Shown here: one piece after another, positions 30,301-37,400 of the stretch
Layout of the letters: every line of letters starts with the position of its first letter
Position numbering within the stretch: the stretch's first letter is position 1
NCBI RefSeq assembly: GCF_000832125.1
Contig: NZ_JPRK01000013.1
Span: 124,001 to 188,000, forward strand
Source: Flavobacterium hibernum
GTDB lineage: Bacteria; Bacteroidota; Bacteroidia; Flavobacteriales; Flavobacteriaceae
Length of the DNA stretch: 64,000 nt
Reading direction: 5' to 3'
Program-made: the position numbers and the translations under genes
The notes under the pieces: generated by a model
Seen by the model: the letters and a program-made list of their open reading frames with translations, nothing else
Databases searched by the model: none
Told to the model about the DNA's origin: nothing

Positions 30301-31674
30301 GTGTTAAATGTTACGATCGAAAGTAATACCATTTATAATGCTTGTAGTCAGGAAGGAACTGCTTTTGTATTCATTGATAATCAGTATAGTGCTACTTCAA
30401 CGTTTACCTTCAAAAATAATATTATGCAGGATGAACGAGAAAATCCTAAGGCGATTAATTTGTTTAGTTCTAATAATGCTAACGGCGCAGGAAAATTGGT
30501 TTTAGACAATAATCTTCTTGTGGGAGTTTCTTCAAAAACAATTAAAGGGACAGTTACGGTTACTGAAACTAATATTACGACATTGACAGGATTAGGTATG
30601 ACAACACTTTTATATCCTAACCCGGCAATTGGTAATTTTAGCTTCTCTAAAAATTCTCCTTTAGCCAAAGCTTCATTAGAAGGAAATGCTCTTGGAGATC
30701 CAAGATGGTTAAAAGCCGATGCTAAGTTTTCGCAAATTAATTACATAAATTCTATCGACGGAAAAGCAATAACACTTTCACCATCTGAGTATTTAGAAGG
30801 GATTTTAACCAATTTATCAACTCCAAAATTAGAAGGATATACATTCTTTGGATGGTCGAACACAGCAACTTCGCCTGGATTGCTTAAAACGATTCCGGCA
30901 ACAGCAACAGGAAACCAAACATTTTATGCTTTTTGGGGCGAAGGCGGAAACAATAAGCCCAATCCAAAACCAATCGTAAAATCTGGAATTACCTATAATA
31001 ATTCGATTGATGGAAAAGCCATAACAGGTTTAACACCCTTAGAATATACCGAAGGAACTGCGCAAACGTTACCAAGTCCTAGTCTAAAAGACTACACCTT
31101 TTTTGGATGGTCAACTTCAGCTACAGTAGCAAATTCGATAAAAGAAATTGCAATTACAGCGACAGGAAACCAAACGTTCTATGCTTTTTGGGGAGCAGGC
31201 GGAAACAATAAAGCCGATGAGGTTATTCCGCCTACTTTTTTTAGCATTTCCTATTTGAATTTACCAACAGGTACAATTAATCCAAACAAAACCAGTGTAC
31301 AATCGGGAATCGCTTATATACTTGAAGAAGCGACTTGTGTGGGATATCGATTTTTAGGATGGTATGCTGATAGCTCGTACGGAAGAGAAATAAATGGTTT
31401 TGATACGAAACAAACGGCCAATATTGTGCTTTACGGACGTTGGAAAAAGTTGGGAGATTTTTATGTGTTTCCAACGGTTGCAACAGGAAAAGTGACACTA
31501 AAATCGACAATAGAACACGATAATGTGGCTATTTTTAGTATGACTGGATTCTTGGTAAAACAAATTAATACAACTGCTTTTGAAACAGAAATTTCTACAG
31601 TAGACTTAGCTGCAGGAAGTTATTTTATTAAAAGCCTAAAAACAGGATTGTCTACCAGAATTATAGTTAAATAA
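24382..31674 (+). CDS. Giant T9SS-secreted pectin methylesterase (CE8) - pectate lyase (PL1) protein
   Basis: 2430-residue enzyme that can both demethylate pectin and cleave the product. Order: signal peptide 1-21; CBM6-like 22-153; two bacterial-repeat beta domains about 154-312; a galactose-binding-like region and a Big_5-type Ig domain to about 590; CE8 about 590-905 with Asp736 (SKQDTQ), nucleophile Asp757 (GDVDFI) and Arg810 (LGRPW); Listeria-Bacteroides (Flg_new) repeat about 992-1064; beta-strand repeat region; PL1 about 1344-1720 with Arg1531/Arg1534 (DSRNPRLG); Asp-rich calcium-type motif 1737-1755 (DTDGDGMSDKWE); DUF4957-like beta-helix about 1793-2110; three more Flg_new repeats about 2114-2356; type A T9SS C-terminal signal 2359-2430. 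Acts outside the cell. Confidence 0.93.
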   Translation: MKKQFFIHLYLILFTVMGFSQTIEKIEAETFNQSSGARAETNAALSGTGNVGYIKNGTWIKFNAMTFTEFVTRFDVTAAGATGGTVEFRLGSATGTLIGTAVVSGSTSFTNYKKFSAAITPTTGTFDLYLVFTGPGTGYLFNVDYFEKVTDNPNAVNFTLTTNVSPASSGTITLNPGGTTFAKGTEVKLTANKNFGYNFKQWVDDKGALVSTANPLTFTVNANSTLIAQYDPIATYTLNVNVNGAFGLGDYAISPAGKDGAFSIYESGTNVTVTAIENDIIKFSNWSDGSTALSTSVVMNQNQNITGTYANQNFIAGWTFKNDQYANPRVAELYSKVENKPQLFAYNVADNVFAPNVRLQNRGGKNGFCVWNTERGQLFYFMTTLSTVGYKNINVASGLLGYYFGCDEWTFQYSLDGVNFVNVSALTTINTNTITNIGGVLPVEAEGKEKIYLRWFPNVNGPKHGSATDVTATILSNLMIKADEVLVLDTTAPVLESSFPTEAANSVGANGNIILNFNEQVQLGTGQAVLNGKNLSAEFVNKTVKFSYFGLEYNKQYTFTIPAGFVKDLSGNNGTAISLSFKTMEKPVPVKRKFDLIVDADATAEQLASGKYVKTIAEAFNAAPNNSASRFLVLITNGTYNLGGDGTNPQGIVLQLPSGKNNVSLIAQTKDKVILQGNPGQGIKNPVLSIEANDLYVENVTIEHKDGIVNSGQKPALNPAGDRNVYNGVRLRSKQDTQVTGGKRSFYYKSTIEGDVDFICGGGTHWFEECKLVSVAAGYIVAPNHDEATKYGYIFNNNTITATTSYYLGRPWQNAPRAVYLNTKMINEPNTLGWANMGTYPALFAEYNSVNGSGIAVNTDNRTNTFTVSGIAKTGNYNPVLTKAQADEYTIENVLSGADKWDPRRIVEQVTKPSNVIIAEKNTLKWDENQYAMCYVVSKDGKIQTITTEAKYVDVATDAGAHVYTIQAANEYGGLSDISTISMTINGGAVKSSINYINSIDGLGLTGLTPLEYSEGTLLTLPIPTLKGYTFYGWSASATVANTLKEIATTATGNQTVYAFWGTAGNNKPDEVIPPSNFNYEFTSALNKNWDNAANFSPAEMPAAGKTVSSTKEIETTATVFPADITFSGAGTLRLRGSHKATGNLIFKDGTRVYYNTSGAGMTLDAPIVVSGTVKFEMISGIANQTIMTLSGPVSGSGTILPVNTGQGVNANTGVLLLKGDNSEFIGIWDLTQKSTKFPALNYPTAIEGASANAFGSGTINVAQDNTVIFSHERAAGSTLSLNISGNGKAVLSTVLNVQKLTLNGVEFKDGVYDKTTNPEFFTGEGKIEVKKEATGGGTETVPAFPGAEGYGKYVTGGRGGKVIYVTNLNDSGAGSLRDAINQAGPRIVVFKVSGNIALKSELNITSNITIAGQTAPGGGITLKDYNAKVRGDNVIIRYLRFRMGDTNDVENDALGGRFQKNIIVDHCSMSWSTDECVSFYQNTNFTMQWCIISESLRNSVHAKGAHGYGGVWGGKNASFHHNLLAHHDSRNPRLGEYANDIFAKTDLVDIRNNVIYNWGGNSCYGGDAMNVNLVNNYWKPGPGTSNGTKERILSTGRSLDTTSPLYGIWGKYYVDGNYVVGSERASKDNWTYGVYSQFHSSQLPVSDADKEEVKIEVPHPFGEITTHVATKAYELVLENAGANLFRDAVDKRAVDDTRSGTASIMNGGNGSTNGYIDTPSATGGWPVLPTGEAPLDTDGDGMSDKWETEKGLNPASSADGNLKTVDGIYTNVEVYINSLVSHLTAVQNGTLDVYVNPQNFVEKYNAAEDGSKFIMASGTYTTTTDLAVKNHKYTFVPDENAKPVFAGTFYSENPEIFSGTFKFDGVDFDLTNANSNLLQFKKGAGLASLEIKNAAIKGIKQSLLIADGASEHPISKIVLENCIIDGSAAQGGNFIQPDAHIVNSVSIKNSTIFNYTKGNNFLALQKKDAANEVLNVTIESNTIYNACSQEGTAFVFIDNQYSATSTFTFKNNIMQDERENPKAINLFSSNNANGAGKLVLDNNLLVGVSSKTIKGTVTVTETNITTLTGLGMTTLLYPNPAIGNFSFSKNSPLAKASLEGNALGDPRWLKADAKFSQINYINSIDGKAITLSPSEYLEGILTNLSTPKLEGYTFFGWSNTATSPGLLKTIPATATGNQTFYAFWGEGGNNKPNPKPIVKSGITYNNSIDGKAITGLTPLEYTEGTAQTLPSPSLKDYTFFGWSTSATVANSIKEIAITATGNQTFYAFWGAGGNNKADEVIPPTFFSISYLNLPTGTINPNKTSVQSGIAYILEEATCVGYRFLGWYADSSYGREINGFDTKQTANIVLYGRWKKLGDFYVFPTVATGKVTLKSTIEHDNVAIFSMTGFLVKQINTTAFETEISTVDLAAGSYFIKSLKTGLSTRIIVK

Positions 31675-31686
31675 GTTTAATAATCG

Positions 31687-31712
31687 GGGATAAGAGTTTC
31701 GTCTTTTGTCCC
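31687..31712 (+). terminator. Weak stem-loop after the giant enzyme gene
   Basis: GGGATAAGAG, loop TTTCGT, CTTTTGTCCC pair over 10 bp with some G-U pairs. There is no U-run, so termination is uncertain. Confidence 0.35.
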
Positions 31713-31759
31713 TAATTATCAAAACGAATTCGTAAGTATAAAAATTTAATCATATCAAT

Positions 31760-32410
31760 ATGAATCATAGTATCAAATTATTAGTGCTGATTTTCATTGC
31801 GTTATTTTCGTCCTGTTCAAGTAACGACGACGAAAATTCGAATGAAAATGCAAATAAGGGTTTTTTAAAAATAGGCAATCAAAGCGTTGAGTTATCACAA
31901 GGATATCTTGAAAATTACGGCGTACGAGGAAATGCCTACAATATTGATTTTTCGTTAAAATCGAAATCAATTTCAGGAACAGAAAATGGAGCAGTTGTTT
32001 ATTTTGAATTGTTTTCGTCACTTCAAAATAATTTATCCAAAGGAGATTATAGTTTTGGAGGTTACTCAGAAGCTACCGCTTATACTTTTACAAAATGGGG
32101 ACAATCTTTACTTGGTGAAAATATCAATGCAGAAAAAGGTGGAATGTCTGTTAAAAACGGTGTTAGTATTAAACCTACAGGCGGAACTTTTAAGGTTATC
32201 GAAAATGGTCAAACCTATAAAGTTAGTTTTGTTGGAAAAGGAACTGCAAGTTCTTATAAAGATGGAGTGTTAACTTCTACTGTAAATGATGTTAGCTTTA
32301 GTGTGCAATATCAGGGAGATGTAAAGCGATCTGAAGCTAAAACTTTCACTTCTAAAAAAGCATTTTCTGGAGAGAGATTAGAAAAAGACCATTGGGTTCT
32401 TTTTAATTAA
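31760..32410 (+). CDS. Hypothetical lipoprotein
   Basis: Signal MNHSIKLLVLIFIALFSSC with Cys19 followed by SSNDDENSNE, an acidic stretch like Bacteroidota surface lipoprotein signals. The remaining ~190 residues are glycine- and serine-rich with beta-strand character (KGDYSFGGYSE, GTFKVIENGQTYKVSFVGKG). I recognise no domain. It is on the same strand 85 bases after the giant pectinase and before a strong terminator, so it may be the last gene of the pectin operon. No function is proposed. Confidence 0.7.
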   Translation: MNHSIKLLVLIFIALFSSCSSNDDENSNENANKGFLKIGNQSVELSQGYLENYGVRGNAYNIDFSLKSKSISGTENGAVVYFELFSSLQNNLSKGDYSFGGYSEATAYTFTKWGQSLLGENINAEKGGMSVKNGVSIKPTGGTFKVIENGQTYKVSFVGKGTASSYKDGVLTSTVNDVSFSVQYQGDVKRSEAKTFTSKKAFSGERLEKDHWVLFN

Positions 32411-32433
32411 TTTCAAAAAAATCATTAACATAA

Positions 32434-32468
32434 ACAGAAGCCAACTTGAAAAACTGGCTTCTGTTTTT
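32434..32468 (+). terminator. Rho-independent terminator
   Basis: ACAGAAGCCA and TGGCTTCTGT around an 11-base loop, followed by TTTTATTTTT. It closes the pectin locus after the lipoprotein gene. Confidence 0.85.
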
Positions 32469-32489
32469 ATTTTTAAAAAAGTCTCGATT

Positions 32490-32503
32490 TTGACGCCGGT
32501 CAA
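32490..32503. promoter_or_regulatory. Crp/Fnr-type palindrome, candidate autoregulatory site
   Basis: TTGAC-GCCG-GTCAA is a perfect 5-4-5 inverted repeat, the layout of Fnr/Crp-family sites (Fnr: TTGAT-N4-ATCAA). Its centre is about 41 bases before the expected transcription start set by the -7 box at 32526-32533, the class II activator position. The operon downstream encodes a Crp/Fnr-type regulator. Confidence 0.55.
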
Positions 32504-32525
32504 TGTTTTTTGTTTTTAGCGATAG

Positions 32526-32533
32526 TAATTTTG
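32526..32533 (+). promoter_or_regulatory. -7 promoter box of the MFS-regulator operon
   Basis: TAATTTTG fits TAnnTTTG exactly, 25 bases before the MFS start codon. The only nearby TTTG copies sit 13 or 33 bases upstream, so there is no proper -33 element. Confidence 0.5.
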
Positions 32534-32558
32534 CCCAATAAATTTATTATTACAACAA

Positions 32559-33782
32559 ATGCATACAATAGCAGAAACAGAAACTAAAGCCATCAAAGCG
32601 ACTCGCACTAAATATCTCTTAATGATCGCGGGTATTATTTTTAATATATTTCTTATAATGGGTATTTCTCTTGGAGTCTTACCTTTTTTTGTACACGACA
32701 CCTTAGGTTACAGTAATATTATTGTGGGATTAGTAATTGGTATTCAATATGCCGCCACATTATTTACGCGTCAAAGTGCAGGTAAACTGGCAGATACCAA
32801 AGGAGGTAAAAAGTCGATTACATTAGGCTTAATACTCAGTACAGTTACGGGTGTTTTATGCGTAATCTCAGTATTATTAACGTCGCTGCCACTGCTAAGT
32901 TTAATCGTTCTGATAATTGCACGTATCATTTTGGGAATTGCCGAAAGCTATATTGTAATCGGAATTTTTGCGTGGGGTTTTAAAATAGTAGGTAAAAAAC
33001 ACATCGGAAAAGTGATCGTTTGGAATGGTATGGGCATGTACGGAGGACTTTCGATTGGTGCACCATTGAGTATTTATTTGCAAGGACATTTTTCGATTAT
33101 TACACCTTTTACTCTGATTATCTTGTTCCCAATATTAGCATACTTGTCGATGCTAGCCTTACCGCAGGTAAAAATGGAACCACAGGAACATCAATTGTCA
33201 TTTTTTAAAGCCATTGGTTTAGTTTGGAAATCGGGTAGTGGTTTAGCGCTTGCAAGTATTGGTTTTGGAGGTATAGCATCGTTTATTACACTTTACTTTG
33301 CACAACAATCTTGGGATGGCGCATCGTTTGCCATAAGTGCTTTTGGAATTGGATATATCGGAACCCGTATTTTCTTTTCGGGATATCCTGATAAATTTGG
33401 AGGAGCAAAAGTAGCTTTAATTTCACTTATTGTCGAAGCTATTGGGTTACTCTTAATTTGGAGCGCAACTTCGGCAGCAATGGGTATTACAGGATCTCTA
33501 TTAACAGGTTTGGGGATGTCGTTAGTATTTCCTTCTTTTGGACTTATTGCGGTTAACCACGTAGATCCTTCAAACCGCGGAATGGCTATTGCAGCTTACA
33601 ATGCTTTTTTTGATATTGGTGTTGGTCTAACTGCGCCTGTAGCCGGATTAGTGGCAAGAAATGGAGGCTATAATAATATTTATATAATGGGTGCTGTAGC
33701 TGCTGCTATAAGTGCTACCTTAGCATATGCTGAATTAAAAAAGCAAAAGAAACAACCCGAATTTGTTACTAAAAATGGATAA
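32559..33782 (+). CDS. MFS transporter (YhhS/YfcJ-like sugar efflux type)
   Basis: Twelve-helix inner-membrane permease. The loop after helix 2 carries the MFS motif RQSAGKLADTKGGKKS. The helix with IARIILGIAESYIVIGIFAWG and the WNGMGMYGGLSIGAPLSIYL segment resemble the YhhS/YfcJ arabinose-efflux-like group. Length 407 is normal. Its stop overlaps the start of a Crp/Fnr-type regulator gene by 8 bases, so the two are co-translated and the regulator probably controls the transporter. The exported or imported substrate is not known from sequence. Confidence 0.87.
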   Translation: MHTIAETETKAIKATRTKYLLMIAGIIFNIFLIMGISLGVLPFFVHDTLGYSNIIVGLVIGIQYAATLFTRQSAGKLADTKGGKKSITLGLILSTVTGVLCVISVLLTSLPLLSLIVLIIARIILGIAESYIVIGIFAWGFKIVGKKHIGKVIVWNGMGMYGGLSIGAPLSIYLQGHFSIITPFTLIILFPILAYLSMLALPQVKMEPQEHQLSFFKAIGLVWKSGSGLALASIGFGGIASFITLYFAQQSWDGASFAISAFGIGYIGTRIFFSGYPDKFGGAKVALISLIVEAIGLLLIWSATSAAMGITGSLLTGLGMSLVFPSFGLIAVNHVDPSNRGMAIAAYNAFFDIGVGLTAPVAGLVARNGGYNNIYIMGAVAAAISATLAYAELKKQKKQPEFVTKNG

Positions 33783-34350
33783 AACAACACTGGCAGAACA
33801 TATAAAAAGCAGAGTACTATTGACAGATGAACAGCTTAATATGGTATTGGACTTATTTTTTTTCAAAGAATATCAAAAAAATGAGACATTATTGCATGCA
33901 GGTCAAGTAAGTCAGTACATTAATTTTGTTCTAAAAGGATGTTTAAGAATTTATTTTATTCGCGAAGACGGTCTGGAAACTACTCGCCATCTTGCTTTTG
34001 AACAGCAATATGCAACGGGACTTACGAGTTTTATAAAACAATTGCCTGCTGCCGAATTTATTCAGGCAATGGAGGATACACAGGTTTTTCATATTTCCCG
34101 AAAAGATTTTTTCTACCTCTTGGATATTATTCCTGCCTGGGAAAAATACTATCGAATTTATCTGGAAAATGCCTATATGGATAATATTATCATTTTTCAA
34201 AGAGAAGTAACCAGAGATGCCGAAATGCGTTATAAAGAACTGGTGAGCCGTAATCCTGAAATTGTAAGCAGATTATCGAATAAAATTGTGGCTTCGTATC
34301 TCAATATGTCACCGGAAACTTTAAGCCGAATAAAAGGCAGAAAACAATAG
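33775..34350 (+). CDS. Crp/Fnr-family transcriptional regulator
   Basis: Start set at ATG 33775, which overlaps the MFS stop (ATGGATAA); the TTG at 33763 is unlikely. Cyclic-nucleotide-binding-type beta-barrel about 20-115 (HAGQVSQYINFVLKGCLRIYF), dimerisation helix, then a short C-terminal HTH with recognition helix SPETLSRIKG. The 191 residues match the compact Bacteroidota members of this family. The cNMP phosphate-binding cassette is not well conserved, so the effector is probably not cAMP. The palindrome at 32490 is a candidate own site. Confidence 0.87.
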   Translation: MDKTTLAEHIKSRVLLTDEQLNMVLDLFFFKEYQKNETLLHAGQVSQYINFVLKGCLRIYFIREDGLETTRHLAFEQQYATGLTSFIKQLPAAEFIQAMEDTQVFHISRKDFFYLLDIIPAWEKYYRIYLENAYMDNIIIFQREVTRDAEMRYKELVSRNPEIVSRLSNKIVASYLNMSPETLSRIKGRKQ

Positions 34351-34393
34351 TGAGCTAATCGCAACAAGAGTGTAGAATATTCAAGAAATTAAA

Positions 34394-34424
34394 AACCTCC
34401 AAAGTCACACTTTGGAGGTTTTGT
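34394..34424. terminator. Bidirectional terminator
   Basis: Perfect 11-bp stem AACCTCCAAAG / CTTTGGAGGTT with loop TCACA, A-rich on the left and T-rich on the right. It separates the convergent regulator and GH57 genes. Confidence 0.85.
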
Positions 34425-34447
34425 TATTTTTATAAAATTCGTAAAAT

Positions 34448-37400
34448 TTACTTTTTAATAATTTTTTGCATGGTTTCTTTTCCGTTTTCCAATCGTATGG
34501 TGATGAAGTATAAACCGCTGCTTAAACGACTTATATCGATACTATTTACATTAGATTTTCCTTCCTGAACAATACTTCCTTGTGCCGAAATAATACTATA
34601 ATCCGTCATAGCAATAGTCGAGTCAATGTATAAAGTTTGATCTGCCGGATTGGGATACAATCGAATTGCATACGTTTGTTCTTCGACAACTTCCGGAACA
34701 GCAAGCATTTTTGCTGTAGAAACTCCCCAAGTATAAGAGTAACCATCTGTTTTATTCAATAAATCGGCAGTTTGATTTGCAGAACCGCTAGAACCATTAT
34801 TAAAGATTACATTAACAGATGTTGGACCTGTAATCGTGTATTTGTAAAAACCATTTACATCTGCTGTCATGGTAACGCCCGGCCAAGTTGTATTTGCCAC
34901 GCTTCCTGCGGGAACAGCATTCCAATAATGTACTTTTGGAACAGCAGTCCAGCTTGTTGGAGGTTTAAAATATACCGTTAATGTGGTCGCAGCACTAAAA
35001 TTATAAACTTCGGTTTTTACAGCCGATGAAACTCCTGCCGAATTCACCACAAATGCTTTTAAAGTCGTAGTGGCAGTAAAAGCAAACGATTTTGTACCAA
35101 TTGCAGATACTGAACTTGTTGTAGGCGTAGTTCCGTCTAAAGTATAATAAAGAGTAGAACTTGCTTCGTTTGCCGTTAAAACAACATTTACAGTAGTTCC
35201 AGTTGTAAAAGTTCCGCCTGCTTTTGAGTTTGTAAAATCAGGGGCAATAACAGGACATCTATTTGCAGGTTCAGCACTTAGCCAGGCCGAGTCATAAAAT
35301 TTAATTCCAGCCGTTGTGCTCAAATCAGCAGTTTTTAGATTTCCGTCATTAAACAATAAATTCGTTGCGCTTACAGTCGACGGAAATGTATAAGTATACC
35401 AGTCGCCACAATCTTTGGTCATTGCAACTCCCGGATAAGTTACCGCAGGAGCAGTTCCTGTTGGTGACCAGTAATAGACTTTTACAGCAGCATTCCAATT
35501 CGTTGGTTTTTTAAAGTAAACCGTAAATGTGCTTGGGGAATTAAACGTATAAGTTTCTGTTTTAACGGCTGAACTTAGTCCTGCTACATTTTTAGCAAAA
35601 GCTTTAAGAGTTGTTGTACTTGTTATTGCCAAAGCTTTAGTTCCTATTGAAGAAGGAGAAGCCGTTGTAGGCGTAGTTCCGTCTAAAGTGTAATAGATTG
35701 TAGCCGTAGTTTCGTTTGCAGTTAAGGTCAAGTTTACCGTTGTTCCTGTTGTAAAAGTACCGCCCGCTTGCGAAATTGTAAAATCTGGCGCTACTGTAGT
35801 AGAACATCTGTTTGCAGGTTCAGCAGCTAACCATGCGTTGTCGTAATACTTAATTCCGCCAGTAGCATTTAAATCAGCAGTTTTTAAGGTTCCATCATTA
35901 AACAATAAATTTGAAGCCGTTACAGTCGACGGAAAAGTATATTTATACCAATCGCCACAATCTTTTGTCATTGCAACTCCGGGATATGTTAAAGCAGGAG
36001 CAGTTCCTGTTGGAAGCCAATAATATACCTTGACAGCAGAATTCCAGTTGGCAGGTTTCTTAAAATAAACCGTAAATTCCGGAACCGCCCCAATAGTAAT
36101 CGTTTTGGTCACAATTTCAGATTGATTTCCATCTTTATCTACCGCAAAAGCTTTAATGGTGGTAGTTTGGGCAATATTTAAAGTTTTTACAGACTCGACA
36201 AATGCAGAAGAAAGAGTAGGAGTAGAACCATCAATTGTGTAATACAATTTTGGTTTAGGATCCGTACTGTCAGTTGCCGTAATTGTAATATCTATAGCAG
36301 TTGTAGAATTGCTTGTGTCTGGCGTAAATGCAATTTTTGGCGCAACATCGAGATTTTTACCAACCCAAACATGCTGAATTTTAGACTTCGTTACATTTCC
36401 TTTCTTATCTGTTACTTCGACGTAATAATCCAGTAATTTCTCTGATATTCCTGCAATTTCGGCATAATATTGATTGGCAATAACATCCGGAAGCATATAC
36501 AAATCAGCTTGAGGATTATTGGTAAAGTTTCCTTTCGGGAAAACCCTTTCGCTCATTGGCAAAGAAATCCAGCTTCCTACTTCGGCGCCACCGGCATAAA
36601 TTTCATTGTCATTAGAATTAAGATTGTTTTTTCCGTCAACATCAATTCGGTATTTTAATTCTGATTTCTGAATCCCGCTTACATCATAGGCAAAAGTATA
36701 TACCGTAAAATCTGCCGAGTTCAGAAAATCTTTATACGCATAAGGCGCTCCATATCCTTTTTCTCCGGGATTGTACGGCCAACGCTGCGGAATAAATACG
36801 GAAGGTTTTGTTGCATCTTCGCCCGGATGTGCATCAAGAGTTGGTTTTGCAAATTGCACACAACGATTAACAGCCAGAGTTGTTTTTATTTCTAAATCTT
36901 CGGCAAGACCATAATATGCATTTCCACTGTCGTAACCCGCCATTAAAAAATGCCAGGCTTTTTCGGCTGGACTTACTGCTGCTGTAGGATTTACAATTTC
37001 GCTCATTCTAAGATTACTTCCTTCAAGCTGTTCTGCCATGATTGCGTGGTTTTCTCCCGCAGTTGTTATGGCTTGATTCATCATATCTTCTGTCCATCCG
37101 TTTGGATTAAACTTTTTAGTAACAGGATCAAAAAACGGCCACAGCCAATTGGTAAACTGCGGATGTCCAAAATCGCCATCGGCATTTACCCAAGCTCCGT
37201 CTTCAACGTGTACTACTGCCGATTCCGGAACGGGATTGTCGTGTAAATACTGCGGAATTGTAGTTGGAATATTTCCGTTGGCCGCAGAGGCATGAGAAAA
37301 TCCCGTAACCGATTCGTTGTAATACGACGAACCACCGCCCCAAGCATTATCGCCATCGTGAGCAAATAAAACCAAAGGAGGTCTTGGCGAAGTCGATGCT

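Noticed and set aside
33763..33774. TTG start for the Crp/Fnr-type regulator
   Set aside because: The ATG at 33775 overlapping the MFS stop is a typical coupled start and gives the usual length.
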